Shown one piece after another: positions 1-9,324 of a stretch of DNA of 64,000 bases. Position 1 is the stretch's first letter. Every line of letters begins with the position of its first letter. The notes below the pieces were generated by a model that saw nothing but the letters and a program-made list of their open reading frames with translations, did no database searches and was not told the origin of the DNA. A program made the translations under genes and the position numbers. This DNA comes from Bdellovibrio svalbardensis (GTDB taxonomy: Bacteria; Bdellovibrionota; Bdellovibrionia; Bdellovibrionales; Bdellovibrionaceae), in assembly GCF_029531655.1 (NCBI RefSeq), contig NZ_JANRMI010000004.1, forward strand, positions 532,212 through 596,211, given 5' to 3'.

Positions 1-598
1 GATTTTGCGCCAAGTCCAACTCGCCGGAGTCAGAATACAAACGTCCCGCCAAAGTGAAAACCCATGGTGGTGCACCGTTTTGACCGGCTTGAATAAGAAG
101 CTCCGCTGCGCGTTTTTTATCTTTTACTTCGTAGAGGTAGTGGTAAGCCGCGCGGTAACTGATTGTCCAATCATGAGGCAACATTTGAACGCCTCTTTCA
201 AAAATCTTTGTCGCCCCCTCGAGATCCCCAACCAGCACCGTTAATGAAATGCCTCCAGCGGCATAGGCAATCCGAAAATGCGGAGCCAACTTTGTGGTCA
301 CATCAAGCATTTGAAACATCCAAGAATTGTTCCGGCATTGACCTTCAACAATCTTCTCGTCGCAATAATCAAAGTCCTGTAGAATTCGAATCCAGAAAAC
401 ATCCGCTACAACTTCACTGTAGCCAAAACTAAATCGCTCAATTTGAGGTGGAGGCAATATCAAATGCTTTTCTTCGAATTTAACGCCAGGTCTAAGCAGG
501 CTTGACAATACGACGAGTAAAAATGCAAAGATCCCAAGCTGAAAGCTTGAGATCTTTATTTTCAGAGTAGCGCAATGATCAGAATTATCTAATGCCAT
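1..598 (-). CDS. TPR-like single-pass membrane protein downstream of pilA, partial
   Basis: The minus strand is open from an ATG at 598 to the window edge, 199 codons, so the C-terminus is missing. The start lies inside the end of pilA (14-bp overlap), which suggests coupled translation. Residues about 18-36 form one hydrophobic membrane segment. The remainder is soluble and helical, with an alanine/glycine-rich stretch (IAYAAGGISLTVLVGDLEGA) and later blocks spaced like tetratricopeptide repeats. Genes next to pilA in myxobacteria and Bdellovibrio encode pilus accessory proteins (PilG/H/I). A pilus assembly role is inferred from position only; no catalytic motif is visible. Confidence 0.75.
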   Translation of the reverse strand, partial: MALDNSDHCATLKIKISSFQLGIFAFLLVVLSSLLRPGVKFEEKHLILPPPQIERFSFGYSEVVADVFWIRILQDFDYCDEKIVEGQCRNNSWMFQMLDVTTKLAPHFRIAYAAGGISLTVLVGDLEGATKIFERGVQMLPHDWTISYRAAYHYLYEVKDKKRAAELLIQAGQNGAPPWVFTLAGRLYSDSGELDLAQN

Positions 599-1190
599 CC
601 TGAGTGTTTCTTACAACTTTATTACTATCAATAGTCCAAAAGTCATCTACGCCCGCATTTGTTGAAATTCTCGCACCAGCACCAGCTTGAAATATGTTTG
701 CACCAGTTACGCAAGTAGCCCCCACACCGCCAGCACCAGCACACATAGCATCTGCAATCGCTGGAGGCGCAGCATTCGTAGCACCATTAACCATTTTACA
801 GCCTACAGTACCCGCACCCATTACCGCAGCCCCCCCCAAGCAATAAGCTGAAGCTGAAACAAATGTAACCGAAGGAATCGTACTGTACCCATTAGCGATA
901 CCGGCCTGCGTACCTACCCCAGAGAACCCAACATTATAGCGTAGATTACCTTCTGGAATATATCCAACCGCACCAAAACGACTGTCATAAACATTATACT
1001 CAGCAAAAAATGCTTTTTCCGAAGTATAAAGTGTTGATAGGTTTGTTTTAGCTTCGGTTTGGCGGGCCTTCGCAATGTATCTATTGATCGAAGGAATTGC
1101 GATCGACGCTAGTACACCAATGATCGCTACTACGACCATCAATTCTACTAGTGAGAAACCGCGTTGAGACGCGCGAGATGATTGGTTCAT
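585..1190 (-). CDS. pilA: type IV pilin PilA
   Basis: Major type IV pilin precursor, 201 residues. A short basic leader ends at Gly11, followed by FSLVELMVVVAIIGVLASIA. This is the class III prepilin cleavage site with Phe as mature residue 1 and the conserved Glu5, then the long hydrophobic assembly helix. The C-terminal half is rich in Gly/Ala and has four cysteines able to form disulfide loops. The RBS GGAGG lies 8 bases before the ATG. Prepilin peptidase processing and assembly at the inner membrane are expected. In Bdellovibrio, PilA pili are needed for prey entry (family knowledge). A TPR membrane protein gene overlaps its 3' end. Confidence 0.95.
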   Translation of the reverse strand: MNQSSRASQRGFSLVELMVVVAIIGVLASIAIPSINRYIAKARQTEAKTNLSTLYTSEKAFFAEYNVYDSRFGAVGYIPEGNLRYNVGFSGVGTQAGIANGYSTIPSVTFVSASAYCLGGAAVMGAGTVGCKMVNGATNAAPPAIADAMCAGAGGVGATCVTGANIFQAGAGARISTNAGVDDFWTIDSNKVVRNTQDGIR

Positions 1191-1275
1191 TTAAAGACCT
1201 CCATATGTCTTAAAAAATCGTTCAATTGTTTAACAACATTAGTGTGTCAAAACTGCCTAGCAAAATCAATACACC

Positions 1276-1291
1276 GTCTCAGATACGAGAC
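1276..1291. promoter_or_regulatory. palindrome between pilA and clpS
   Basis: GTCTC-N6-GAGAC lies in the 262-bp divergent spacer, about 85 bp upstream of the pilA start. It resembles the GTCTCA/TGAGAC palindromes at 24901 and 27884 but has a spacer one base longer. It is a possible regulator site, supported only by symmetry and position. Confidence 0.3.
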
Positions 1292-1452
1292 TAGAAACTT
1301 TTAAATGTTTACATAATAATGTCCCCTAGCGTTTCAAAGGAACAGGCCGGAGCAACACCAGATTCACAGACCAAGTTCCAGCTTTTCCCTTCAAGCTAGA
1401 CTTGCAATCTCGTAAATCGTGATCAAATTGAGTCATGGAGTAGAATAAAGAC

Positions 1453-1797
1453 ATGGGAAATAGCAACGACAACAACAATAGTAACTACCCTTTCTCCAAC
1501 ACGGAAGGCGACTCAGCTGTACAATCTGTCCCAAAACTGGACACTCCAAAGATGTACAAGGTGATTTTGCTCAATGACGACTACACGCCCATGGATTTCG
1601 TGGTTCTTGTATTGCGTCGATTTTTTGCGAAAACAGAAGAGCAAGCCACGCAAATAATGTTAGATGTACATAAGAAGGGTGCCGGAGTTGCTGGAGTCTT
1701 TAGTCTAGAGATAGCAGAGATGAAAGTAATGCAAGTGAACCAATTCGCGCAGCTCAACCAGAACCCGCTTAAGAGCACACTGGAGGAGGAACCATGA
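1453..1797 (+). CDS. clpS: ClpS adaptor protein
   Basis: ATP-dependent Clp protease adaptor, 114 residues. It delivers N-degron substrates to ClpAP by binding the ClpA N-domain. The N-terminal 30 residues are Asn/Ser-rich and flexible. The core carries the signature [13 protein letters not shown] (about 39-51), which forms the N-degron pocket, and the later [19 protein letters not shown] block. The stop codon overlaps the clpA start by 4 bp (ATGA), the usual clpS-clpA arrangement. A GGAG about 12 bases upstream may act as the RBS. Confidence 0.95.
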   Translation: MGNSNDNNNSNYPFSNTEGDSAVQSVPKLDTPKMYKVILLNDDYTPMDFVVLVLRRFFAKTEEQATQIMLDVHKKGAGVAGVFSLEIAEMKVMQVNQFAQLNQNPLKSTLEEEP

Positions 1798-4136
1798 TGA
1801 GTCGAGAACTTGAACGAAAACTTGGTGAAGCGACGGAACTTGCAAAACGCCATCGTCATGAGTTCGTAACTCTGGAGCACATTCTTTTAGTGCTTTCCGA
1901 GTCCCCGATCATGGTGGAAATCCTTGAAGCCTGCGCCGTCAACGTGCAGAAGCTTCGTCAGGATTTGCGTGATCATTTGAAAGTGGGAATCCCGCAAATT
2001 ACGGATGATCAGTTGTCATCCTATGGCGGCTTCGACACGTGGAATCCTGAGTTCACACTGGCTTGTCACCGCCTGATTCAACGTGCAGCAATTCAAATGA
2101 AAAGCGCTGGACGCAATCAGATCAGCGAAGGCAGTTTGTTGGTTTCTTTATTCTATGAGCAGGACTCTCACGCGACATTTGCACTGGCGCGCCAGGGACT
2201 TACTCAATTCGATATTATTAATTATATCTCGCACGGAATTACCAAAGACGGAAAAGAACATGACGTTCCACCCGCTTCATCTCGCCAAGACTATCAGCAA
2301 CCACAGCAAAATGGTCAGGACAGTTATGAAGAAGGACGCGGCTCCCCTCTTGAAAGTTTCTGTGTGAATTTAAACGAACGCGCTCGTCAGGGCAAATTAG
2401 ACCCTCTGATTGGCCGAGAAGATGTTTTGGCAAGAACAGTTCAAGTTCTTTGCCGACGCACGAAGAACAATCCTTTGCTCATCGGTGAACCGGGTGTTGG
2501 TAAGACCGCCATCGCGGAAGGACTGGCGCAAAGAATTGTATCTGGGGATGTGCCAGAGAAACTAAAAAACGCGGTGATCTATTCTTTGGATCTTGGCGGT
2601 TTGCTGGCAGGAACAAAATTCCGCGGTGACTTCGAGGGCCGTCTTAAAGCGGTCGTAAAAGAAATCGCTAAACGTCCGAATACAATTTTATTTATTGATG
2701 AAATTCACACGATTGTTGGTGCGGGTGCTACCAGCGGCGGCTCGATGGATGCTTCTAACTTATTGAAGCCGGCCCTCGCAAGCGGAGAAATCAGCTGCAT
2801 TGGCTCAACAACTCATACTGAGTATCGTCAGTATTTCGAAAAAGATCGCGCACTGAATCGTCGCTTCCAAAAAATCGACGTCAATGAACCTTCTAATGAA
2901 GATTGCGTTAAAATTCTTCAAGGACTGCGCAAGTCTTATGAAGAATTCCATAAAGTTAAATTCACTGATGAGGCCCTCAAATCAGCAGTGGAACTTTCGC
3001 AAAAGCATATTCACGGAAAACTTTTGCCCGACAAAGCCATCGACGTTTTGGACGAGGCCGGAGCCCACTTCCGCTTGAAAAATGAAGCCGCGGAAGACAT
3101 TAAAATTGATATCCCTGAAATTGAGGAAGTCATTGCCAAAATGACCGGCCTCCCAGTGGCAAGTATTTCTTCTACAGAAAAATCTCAACTTAAAGATTTG
3201 GACAAAAAACTCAAAGCCCTTATCTTTGGTCAAGATGAAGCTATTGACCGTCTGGTTAACAGCATTAAATTCTCACGCAGCGGACTGGGTCGACCTGAAA
3301 AACCTATTGGCAGCTTCCTTTTCACCGGCCCCACTGGCGTCGGCAAAACCGAAGTGTGTCGCCAACTCGCGACGATCATGGGTGTTCACTTTGAACGCTT
3401 TGATATGAGTGAGTACATGGAGAAACATGCCGTTTCAAGATTGGTCGGAGCGCCTCCGGGCTATGTGGGCCATGAAGAAGGCGGTTTGCTGACAGAAGCT
3501 GTGACGAAACACCCTTACTGCGTGCTACTTCTTGATGAGATTGAAAAGGCTCATCCCGATATCACGAATATTTTATTGCAGGTTATGGATGCGGGTCGCT
3601 TGACTGACAGCAATGGTCGCGTGGCCGTCTTTAAAAATGCGGTCATTGTGATGACTTCAAATGCGGGAGCAATGGAAACATCCCGTGGATCCATCAGTAT
3701 GGTTGAAGAAAATCGCAGCTCGCTATCAATGGATGCGATCAAGAAAGCATTTGCTCCTGAGTTCATCAATCGCTTGGATGCGGTGGTGTCATTTAAAGAT
3801 CTCAGTGAGGACATGGTTTTGAAAATCACTCAGAAATTCGTGAACGAGTTGAAGATGACTTTGCTCACGAAAAAAGTAGAGCTGAATGCAACTCCTGATG
3901 TGATCAAATGGCTGATGAAAAAGGGCTATGACAAAGTTTATGGCGCACGTCCCCTTGCTAGATGTGTGGATGAACACTTGAAAAAAGCTCTTGTAGATGA
4001 ACTTTTGTTCGGACGACTTGTCGACGGTGGACGTGTCAATGTGGAACTCGAAAAAGATGTTTTGAAGTTCCATTTTAGCACCACTTCCAACGGCGGAACT
4101 GGACAAAAGAATCAGAAGCAACCAGTCACGACATAG
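1794..4136 (+). CDS. clpA: ClpA, AAA+ unfoldase of ClpAP
   Basis: Class I Clp ATPase, 780 residues, which unfolds substrates and feeds them to ClpP. A double Clp N-domain (about 1-145) is followed by D1 with Walker A GEPGVGKT (231-238) and Walker B with DE at 302-303. D2 carries Walker A GPTGVGKT (512-519), Walker [10 protein letters not shown], and a C-terminal ClpB_D2-small domain. There is no ClpB-type middle coiled coil, so ClpA rather than ClpB. It is coupled to clpS by a 4-bp overlap. ClpP is not in the window. Confidence 0.95.
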   Translation: MMSRELERKLGEATELAKRHRHEFVTLEHILLVLSESPIMVEILEACAVNVQKLRQDLRDHLKVGIPQITDDQLSSYGGFDTWNPEFTLACHRLIQRAAIQMKSAGRNQISEGSLLVSLFYEQDSHATFALARQGLTQFDIINYISHGITKDGKEHDVPPASSRQDYQQPQQNGQDSYEEGRGSPLESFCVNLNERARQGKLDPLIGREDVLARTVQVLCRRTKNNPLLIGEPGVGKTAIAEGLAQRIVSGDVPEKLKNAVIYSLDLGGLLAGTKFRGDFEGRLKAVVKEIAKRPNTILFIDEIHTIVGAGATSGGSMDASNLLKPALASGEISCIGSTTHTEYRQYFEKDRALNRRFQKIDVNEPSNEDCVKILQGLRKSYEEFHKVKFTDEALKSAVELSQKHIHGKLLPDKAIDVLDEAGAHFRLKNEAAEDIKIDIPEIEEVIAKMTGLPVASISSTEKSQLKDLDKKLKALIFGQDEAIDRLVNSIKFSRSGLGRPEKPIGSFLFTGPTGVGKTEVCRQLATIMGVHFERFDMSEYMEKHAVSRLVGAPPGYVGHEEGGLLTEAVTKHPYCVLLLDEIEKAHPDITNILLQVMDAGRLTDSNGRVAVFKNAVIVMTSNAGAMETSRGSISMVEENRSSLSMDAIKKAFAPEFINRLDAVVSFKDLSEDMVLKITQKFVNELKMTLLTKKVELNATPDVIKWLMKKGYDKVYGARPLARCVDEHLKKALVDELLFGRLVDGGRVNVELEKDVLKFHFSTTSNGGTGQKNQKQPVTT

Positions 4137-4154
4137 CTACGACCGCTCCGGGTA

Positions 4155-4182
4155 TTGACAATTCCTAAAGAGGCATCACAAT
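4155..4182 (+). promoter_or_regulatory. candidate sigma-70 promoter of htpX
   Basis: TTGACA (4155-4160), 16-bp spacer, then CACAAT (4177-4182, four of six matches to TATAAT), in the 72-bp gap before htpX. An AAAGGAG ribosome site follows at about 4196-4202. The perfect -35 is the main support; the -10 is weak. Confidence 0.35.
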
Positions 4183-4208
4183 TAGGGTGTCTCTTAAAGG
4201 AGTGATCT

Positions 4209-5105
4209 ATGGCATTTTTTAAACGTATCGGTTTGTTCGTCCTCACAAACGTTCTTGTGATGGTAACAATTGGTATAGTGTGGTCTATCGTAAGCCATTT
4301 CTTGGGTCTTGCGGGTCTTAACTCTTACATTCCGTTCCTCATGGCATTCTGTCTTGTATGGGGTATGGGCGGCGCCTTCATTTCTTTGCTGATGTCCAAG
4401 TGGATGACAAAGATGTTCCATGGCGTGCAAATTATTGATCCACAAAATCAAAACCCAGAATTGCGTTCTCTTGTTAACACAGTTCATGAACTCGCTCGTC
4501 GCGCGAAGCTTCCTAAGATGCCTGAAGTCGGTATCTATGAATCTCCGGACGTGAATGCATTTGCCACAGGTCCTTCAAAAGGAAACGCCCTCGTTGCGGT
4601 TTCTACGGGTCTATTGCAAAGAATGTCTAAAGATGAAGTCGAAGGCGTTCTGGGCCATGAAGTGGCGCATATTGCGAATGGCGACATGGTTACTATGACT
4701 TTGATCCAAGGTATCGTGAATGCCTTCGCTATGTTCTTCTCTCGTATCTTGGCGGGCCTTGTGGCTTCCAATGTCGACGAGAAATTCCGCGAAATCGTGC
4801 GCTTTGCCGTAACGATCTTAGGCGACATTGCTTTCACAATGCTGGGATCTATCGTCGTGAACTACTACTCTCGCAAGCGTGAGTTTAGAGCTGACATCGG
4901 TGGCGCTAAGTTTGCGTCTCGCGAGAAAATGATTGCGGCTTTGAGAAAATTGCAAGCGGCTTACGAATTGCCAATTCCGGCAGATGATACGGCAACTGGC
5001 ACATTGAAGATTTCAAACCGCGACAAAGGCGGCTTGGCTGGACTTTTCATGACCCATCCCCGCCTTGAAGATCGTATCGATGCTTTGCAACGTGCAAGAA
5101 TCTAG
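4209..5105 (+). CDS. htpX: HtpX membrane zinc metalloprotease
   Basis: Heat-shock membrane protease of family M48B, 298 residues, for quality control of damaged inner-membrane proteins. Two N-terminal membrane helices (about 7-30 and 38-62) precede the cytoplasmic catalytic part. The zinc site is HEVAH (150-154), with the third ligand probably Glu225 in the REFRAD motif. Two more hydrophobic segments lie between (about 165-220). Length and motif order match E. coli HtpX. Strong RBS (AAAGGAG). The final 20 bases are duplicated just after the stop codon, and a terminator follows. Confidence 0.95.
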   Translation: MAFFKRIGLFVLTNVLVMVTIGIVWSIVSHFLGLAGLNSYIPFLMAFCLVWGMGGAFISLLMSKWMTKMFHGVQIIDPQNQNPELRSLVNTVHELARRAKLPKMPEVGIYESPDVNAFATGPSKGNALVAVSTGLLQRMSKDEVEGVLGHEVAHIANGDMVTMTLIQGIVNAFAMFFSRILAGLVASNVDEKFREIVRFAVTILGDIAFTMLGSIVVNYYSRKREFRADIGGAKFASREKMIAALRKLQAAYELPIPADDTATGTLKISNRDKGGLAGLFMTHPRLEDRIDALQRARI

Positions 5106-5127
5106 CCTTGCAACGTGCAAGAATCTA
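5085..5127 (+). repeat. 20-bp tandem duplication across the htpX stop
   Basis: Bases 5085-5104, the last codons and most of the stop of htpX, recur perfectly at 5108-5127, with a 23-bp period. The second copy lies outside the gene, before the terminator. It looks like a small slippage duplication. Confidence 0.85.
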
Positions 5128-5163
5128 AGAGTTAGATCTTAGGTCATTATCAGTTTTTATACA

Positions 5164-5197
5164 AAACGCGCATCCTGAACAGATGCGCGTTTTTTTA
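5164..5197 (+). terminator. rho-independent terminator of htpX
   Basis: Perfect hairpin AACGCGCATC / GATGCGCGTT with a 7-base loop, followed by a run of T. It ends the htpX transcript before slt. Confidence 0.9.
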
Positions 5198-5265
5198 TTT
5201 TAAAGATTACAAAAAAACTAACCGTCAAGGTTGTCCTTACCCCTTTGAGAGCGTAAGCTTTCTTC

Positions 5266-7431
5266 ATGCCACGAATTATCATTGCCCTGTCTTTTATTTC
5301 AGTACTTATGGGATGCACGACCACTTCGCGCATCGACACCCGCATTGAGAAACATCTCAACCCGCCTTTGCCAAGTTTTCTTGCAAAGTGGAAGAATGCA
5401 ACTCCTGCGCAATTGGAAAAACTTGCAGTCGGTTCAAACGAGAATAATATTTTTTGGTGGAAGACCTACACACTCAGTCTTGTGAAAAAAACTTCTACTC
5501 CAGCTGAGTCCTGCACTGGCTTCAAAACACTTTCGGAAATTCAAGAATTTCCACTACATGATCTTGCGTTACTTCGTGCCTATGAAGTTTGCCCTAACAA
5601 CGAAAAGCTTAATCCACTTCCTCAAGCTGTGACTCCTTGGTACCGCAATCTTTACGCGGACATCAAATTGAAAGAGTCTTTAGAAACTCCCGATCTAAAA
5701 GATGATTTGGATGCTTATCTTGAAAAAGCCAAGCTTGAATCCAATAAGAAAAACAAAGAAGACTATCTTTTGAAGTCGCTGCTGTTGGCGCAAAAGTTAG
5801 AGCTAAAAGATGAAACGGAACAAGTTCAAACGCAACTTTATAGAAACTCCCCGCGCCTAAATCCCGCTCCGACGTTTAAGGATCTCAGCGCTGTTGCGAT
5901 GGACTATCGATTCCATCGCGATTTCGATAAAGCTCTTGGAACTTACAAAAAAATCATCGCAAGCAAAGAAGCGACAACAGATGACAAGTTTCAGGCCTTC
6001 AAAAATATTCGCATGACTTATAAGGTGGCACAACGCCGTCAAGAATATATCAACGCGTCGTCAGATTTAGTGAATTGGTCAAAAAAGCAATTCAAGGCCA
6101 ATAAAAAAGACAAACGTGTGATCGCAAGATTTCACGACACCCAGGTTCTTTTTGCTCGTACACTTTGGACTGAGGATCAAAGCACTCAAGCCATGAAGGT
6201 ACTTAACGAAACACATAAGCTTCTGCGCGGCTTGTACCCTATGGATGAGGTCTATTTCATCATGGGTCGCATGGAAGAGGAAAAAGGCAACTTCGCAAAG
6301 GCCCTTGAATATCTGGAGGCCAGCTACGAACAACCTGTCAGCATGGCCGGCTTGCGCGACAAGATCGTTTGGTTAAAGTCCTGGAACTACTACAAGCTTG
6401 AGAAATGGGCAGAAGCTCGCAAAAGCCTCGAGCAAATGAAAGAAGTTACCAAAGAGCCTTCTGATATGGCCAAGGCTCGCTTCTGGTTGTCGCGCACTTT
6501 AAACAAGCTCAACGACCGCCCTGCTGCCACTTCCGAGCTTGAGATGCTCTCAAAAGAAGACCCTCTTGGTTATTATGGTATGCTGGCTTACCGCGAATTG
6601 GACCGCGAATTCCCTGCGGTTAAAAATGATACTGATGAGACGATGAATTTGAGCCTTTTGGGCGTCAATGAACTGGATCCACAACTTCGTCAAAATATTG
6701 AGTGGTTGATCGCAGTGAATGAAAAGCCTTTTGCGGAAAAAGCTTTAAATCAAGCTGCCGACGAACTTAAGAAAAACAATGTCACTTCCGAATCCACTTG
6801 GTTGACGATGTCTTCAGGCTTCGCTCGAGCGGGTTTGTATCTACCCTTGTTCTCAACTATCGGCGCCTTACAACCTGAAGTGAAAGATCAATTGCAAAAA
6901 GATCACCCAGATCTCCTCTTCCCTCAACCCTATCGTGATGTGGTTGACAAGGCTTCGCAAAAAAGTGGCACACCCCGTGAGTTCATTTACTCTATCATTC
7001 GCCAGGAGTCCGCATTCAACCCTGAGGCACGCAGTCCAGCGGATGCTTTTGGTTTGATGCAATTGTTACCAAGCGTGGCGAAGCAACTCGCTGTACAAAA
7101 CAAGCTTGAATACAAAGAGGCCAATGACTTGTTTAAGCCTGAAATCAATATTCCCTTGGGTGCTTTTGAATTGAAGACTTTAATGAAAAAGTACAACAAT
7201 CAGTACATCCTGGCGGTCTCTGGCTACAACGCGAACGACAGCGCCATTCGTGGGTGGTTGAAGACGCGCTTCCGTCCGGACTCTGTGGAGTTCATCGAGG
7301 AAGTTCCTTACGAGGAAACACGCGCTTACATCAAACTGACCATGCGCAATTATGTTTTCTATCAGCGCCTCCTGAGCCCTGGAACGAACATCAAGTTCCC
7401 TGAGGAATTGTTAAAACTGAATCGACCGTAA
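5266..7431 (+). CDS. slt: soluble-type lytic transglycosylase, lipoprotein (Slt70 family)
   Basis: Peptidoglycan lytic transglycosylase of family 1, 721 residues, cleaving MurNAc-GlcNAc bonds to leave 1,6-anhydro ends. The N-terminus is a lipoprotein signal with lipobox LMGC (Cys17), so it is probably membrane-anchored in the periplasm. Residues about 100-500 are helical repeats like the Slt70 superhelical ring. The C-terminal SLT domain has the catalytic Glu581 in RQESAFNPEA, followed by GLMQLLP and the GYNAND motif. The ATG at 5266 puts the signal peptide at the exact N-terminus. It sits alone between two terminators. In a predator, both wall turnover and prey-wall attack are possible. Confidence 0.9.
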   Translation: MPRIIIALSFISVLMGCTTTSRIDTRIEKHLNPPLPSFLAKWKNATPAQLEKLAVGSNENNIFWWKTYTLSLVKKTSTPAESCTGFKTLSEIQEFPLHDLALLRAYEVCPNNEKLNPLPQAVTPWYRNLYADIKLKESLETPDLKDDLDAYLEKAKLESNKKNKEDYLLKSLLLAQKLELKDETEQVQTQLYRNSPRLNPAPTFKDLSAVAMDYRFHRDFDKALGTYKKIIASKEATTDDKFQAFKNIRMTYKVAQRRQEYINASSDLVNWSKKQFKANKKDKRVIARFHDTQVLFARTLWTEDQSTQAMKVLNETHKLLRGLYPMDEVYFIMGRMEEEKGNFAKALEYLEASYEQPVSMAGLRDKIVWLKSWNYYKLEKWAEARKSLEQMKEVTKEPSDMAKARFWLSRTLNKLNDRPAATSELEMLSKEDPLGYYGMLAYRELDREFPAVKNDTDETMNLSLLGVNELDPQLRQNIEWLIAVNEKPFAEKALNQAADELKKNNVTSESTWLTMSSGFARAGLYLPLFSTIGALQPEVKDQLQKDHPDLLFPQPYRDVVDKASQKSGTPREFIYSIIRQESAFNPEARSPADAFGLMQLLPSVAKQLAVQNKLEYKEANDLFKPEINIPLGAFELKTLMKKYNNQYILAVSGYNANDSAIRGWLKTRFRPDSVEFIEEVPYEETRAYIKLTMRNYVFYQRLLSPGTNIKFPEELLKLNRP

Positions 7432-7455
7432 AGCAAAATAGAAAGCTTTACTATT

Positions 7456-7490
7456 ACCCACAATTCTGACGAGTTGTGGGTTTTCCTTTT
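7456..7490 (+). terminator. rho-independent terminator of slt
   Basis: ACCCACAA / TTGTGGGT stem with a 10-base loop, followed by TTTCCTTTT. Confidence 0.85.
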
Positions 7491-7691
7491 AAGGATCTCG
7501 CGTTACTTTTTGCCGCCAAAAAAATAGATGACGGCCTCCTTTACAACTGAAGAAGCAATGCAACACCGGCGCCGAAAGTAAACTTACTGCTGGCAGAAGA
7601 AATCACTCTCGCTCATTGCGGCACAGTCTAGTCCAGAGCCTTGCTTTGCGAGTCCTTCAATCATGAAAACAAGGTTAGCAACGACTTGATT

Positions 7692-7775
7692 GTCTCACTT
7701 TGAAACACGGAAAGACTTTAAAAATGCTTCATCACTGCTTCATCTCTCTTCATCTCAGTGTGAATCTGCCGATAA
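7692..7775 (+). promoter_or_regulatory. candidate sigma-28-like -10 box and upstream palindrome before the subtilase gene
   Basis: GCCGATAA (7768-7775) matches the sigma-28 (FliA) -10 consensus exactly and lies 28 bases before the start codon. The same 13-mer AATCTGCCGATAA precedes the HD-GYP gene at 56833. The -35 position (TTCATCTC) is a poor match. GTCTCACTTTGAAAC at 7692-7706 is a degenerate form of the GTCTCAAAATGAGAC palindrome. Confidence 0.4.
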
Positions 7776-7803
7776 GTCCTACTAGTGAAAGGGGAACAAT
7801 TTC

Positions 7804-9180
7804 ATGTTTTCTCGCAAATTGTGGATTGCATCTGGCTGTACAGCATTAGTCTTCTTCGGAGGCCTTGGCTATTATGTCTATCAATCAGAAATGTCCCCTG
7901 CTCGCACACAAAGTTCCAAAAAAGACAGCAATCGTCTTTTCGAAAACTCTTTCATCACCTCACAAACTGACAAGGTCGAAGACGAGCCCAGCGCTTTGTT
8001 CAATGACCCTGCTATCAGTCAAGCTTGGGGCCTGAAGAAATCCGACGCTGCTCGCGCCTGGTCGATCACCAAAGGCAGCAAAGAAATTCTTGTCGCTATT
8101 ATTGATACCGGTATTGATGTTAATCACGAAGATTTGGCGGACAACCTTTGGAAAAATCCTGGCGAAACCGGCAAAGATGCGCAAGGTCGCGACAAGGCCA
8201 GCAATGGCGTGGATGACGACAACAACGGCTTTATCGATGACGTCCATGGTTGGAACTTTGTTTCTAACAATCCCAAGCTTGACGACAATCACGGTCACGG
8301 AACTCATATTGCCGGCATCGTGGGTGCCGAAGCCGGTAACGGCAAAGGCATCATCGGGATCTCTCCGCAAGTCAGTTTGATGATTCTTAAATACTACGAT
8401 CCAAAAGTTCCAAGTGCTGACAATCTTAAAAACACCGTAGCCTCTATTAAGTATGCGGTGAAAATGGGCGCAAACATCATCAATTACTCTGGTGGTGGCA
8501 CTGAGTTCTCTCAAGAGGAACACGATGCTGTTGCTGAAGCTGAAAAAAAGGGAATCCTTTTTGTCGCCGCTGCGGGCAACGAACGCTCCAATTCAGATCA
8601 GCATCACTACTACCCTGCTGACTACAAGCTCAGAAACATTATCTCTGTGACAGCGATTGATCCTGCGACTCAAGTTCTGTCTTCTTCAAACTATGGCGTA
8701 GATACCGTGGATATCGCGGCTCCGGGACAAAATATTCTTTCATGTCTTCCCAACAACTCATATGGATACATGACAGGCACTTCGCAAGCGACAGCCTTTG
8801 TAACCGGTGCTGCGGCTTTGGTGATGGCTCACAAACAAAATTTCCAGGCTGAAGAAGTAAAAAGATACATTCTTTCAACAGGTGATGCTCAAACGCAGTT
8901 GGCTTCAAAAACCAAGTCATCTCGTCAGTTGAATCTTTTCAAAGCTTTGGCAATTCTGGATCAGGGCGTTTCCGCTACAGGTGTGGTGGCTGTGAACACA
9001 CAGAACATCAAGCGCTTCACTGCAGACCCTAACGATAAGAATTCGAAGCTGACAGCAGAAGATGGCGTCGATCAAACCGCCTCTGACATGAGTCACTTCG
9101 GCCGTTCACTGATCGATGCCATGGGTTCAAAAATAAAACCGAGCAAAGTCGGCACCAAACAAGACGGCGAAGGTTTTTAA
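7804..9180 (+). CDS. secreted subtilisin-like serine protease (S8)
   Basis: Subtilase of family S8, 458 residues. The N-terminal hydrophobic segment (about 5-27) is a signal peptide or anchor. A prodomain-like region of about 60 residues precedes the catalytic domain. The triad is Asp101 (IDTGID), His165 (HGHGTHIAG) and Ser327 (GTSQATAF). The DDDNNGFIDDVHGWNF stretch is an acidic, probably calcium-binding loop typical of S8A enzymes. The C-terminal 60 residues are low-complexity and polar. The start has a GAAAGGGGA RBS. Likely exported to digest prey protein (inference). Confidence 0.92.
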   Translation: MFSRKLWIASGCTALVFFGGLGYYVYQSEMSPARTQSSKKDSNRLFENSFITSQTDKVEDEPSALFNDPAISQAWGLKKSDAARAWSITKGSKEILVAIIDTGIDVNHEDLADNLWKNPGETGKDAQGRDKASNGVDDDNNGFIDDVHGWNFVSNNPKLDDNHGHGTHIAGIVGAEAGNGKGIIGISPQVSLMILKYYDPKVPSADNLKNTVASIKYAVKMGANIINYSGGGTEFSQEEHDAVAEAEKKGILFVAAAGNERSNSDQHHYYPADYKLRNIISVTAIDPATQVLSSSNYGVDTVDIAAPGQNILSCLPNNSYGYMTGTSQATAFVTGAAALVMAHKQNFQAEEVKRYILSTGDAQTQLASKTKSSRQLNLFKALAILDQGVSATGVVAVNTQNIKRFTADPNDKNSKLTAEDGVDQTASDMSHFGRSLIDAMGSKIKPSKVGTKQDGEGF

Positions 9181-9199
9181 AAATTCACCACGCAAAGCT

Positions 9200-9324
9200 G
9201 GCTTGGTCAAAAAGGTTCACATGCAAGGCGGAGGGTTTTATTCGTAACGGAAGCGTAGCAGCGCTACGCTGGAGAGAAGGATAAGACCCGACAACGCAGT
9301 CAGGTGGGCCTTTTTCACCAAGCC
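9200..9324. repeat. structured ~124-bp repeat, copy 1 (family R2)
   Basis: An inverted-repeat element whose outer stem is GGCTTGGT-c-AAAAAGG against CCTTTTT-c-ACCAAGCC. Inside is a hairpin GCGTAGC-AGC-GCTACGC and the conserved tracts GATGCAAGGCGGAGG-like and CCCGACAACGCAGTCAG. A second copy lies at 34761-34883. The hairpin pairs changed together between copies (GTAGC/GCTAC versus GTGGC/GCCAC). The outermost arms differ in sequence but pair in each copy. It ends exactly at the stop codon of the next minus gene and separates convergent genes, so it may act as a bidirectional terminator. Confidence 0.85.

Larger units (their letters stand above)
7432..7803. other. intergenic spacer slt - subtilase
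   Basis: 372 bp without a credible gene. It holds the slt terminator, a GTCTCACTTTGAAAC imperfect palindrome at 7692-7706, and GCCGATAA at 7768-7775. Nothing recognisable was seen in 7491-7690. Confidence 0.7.

Noticed and set aside
4164..4192. Hairpin AGAGGCA...TGTCTCT before htpX as a terminator of clpA
   Set aside because: Long loop, a wobble pair, no T-run, and it overlaps the better promoter candidate.
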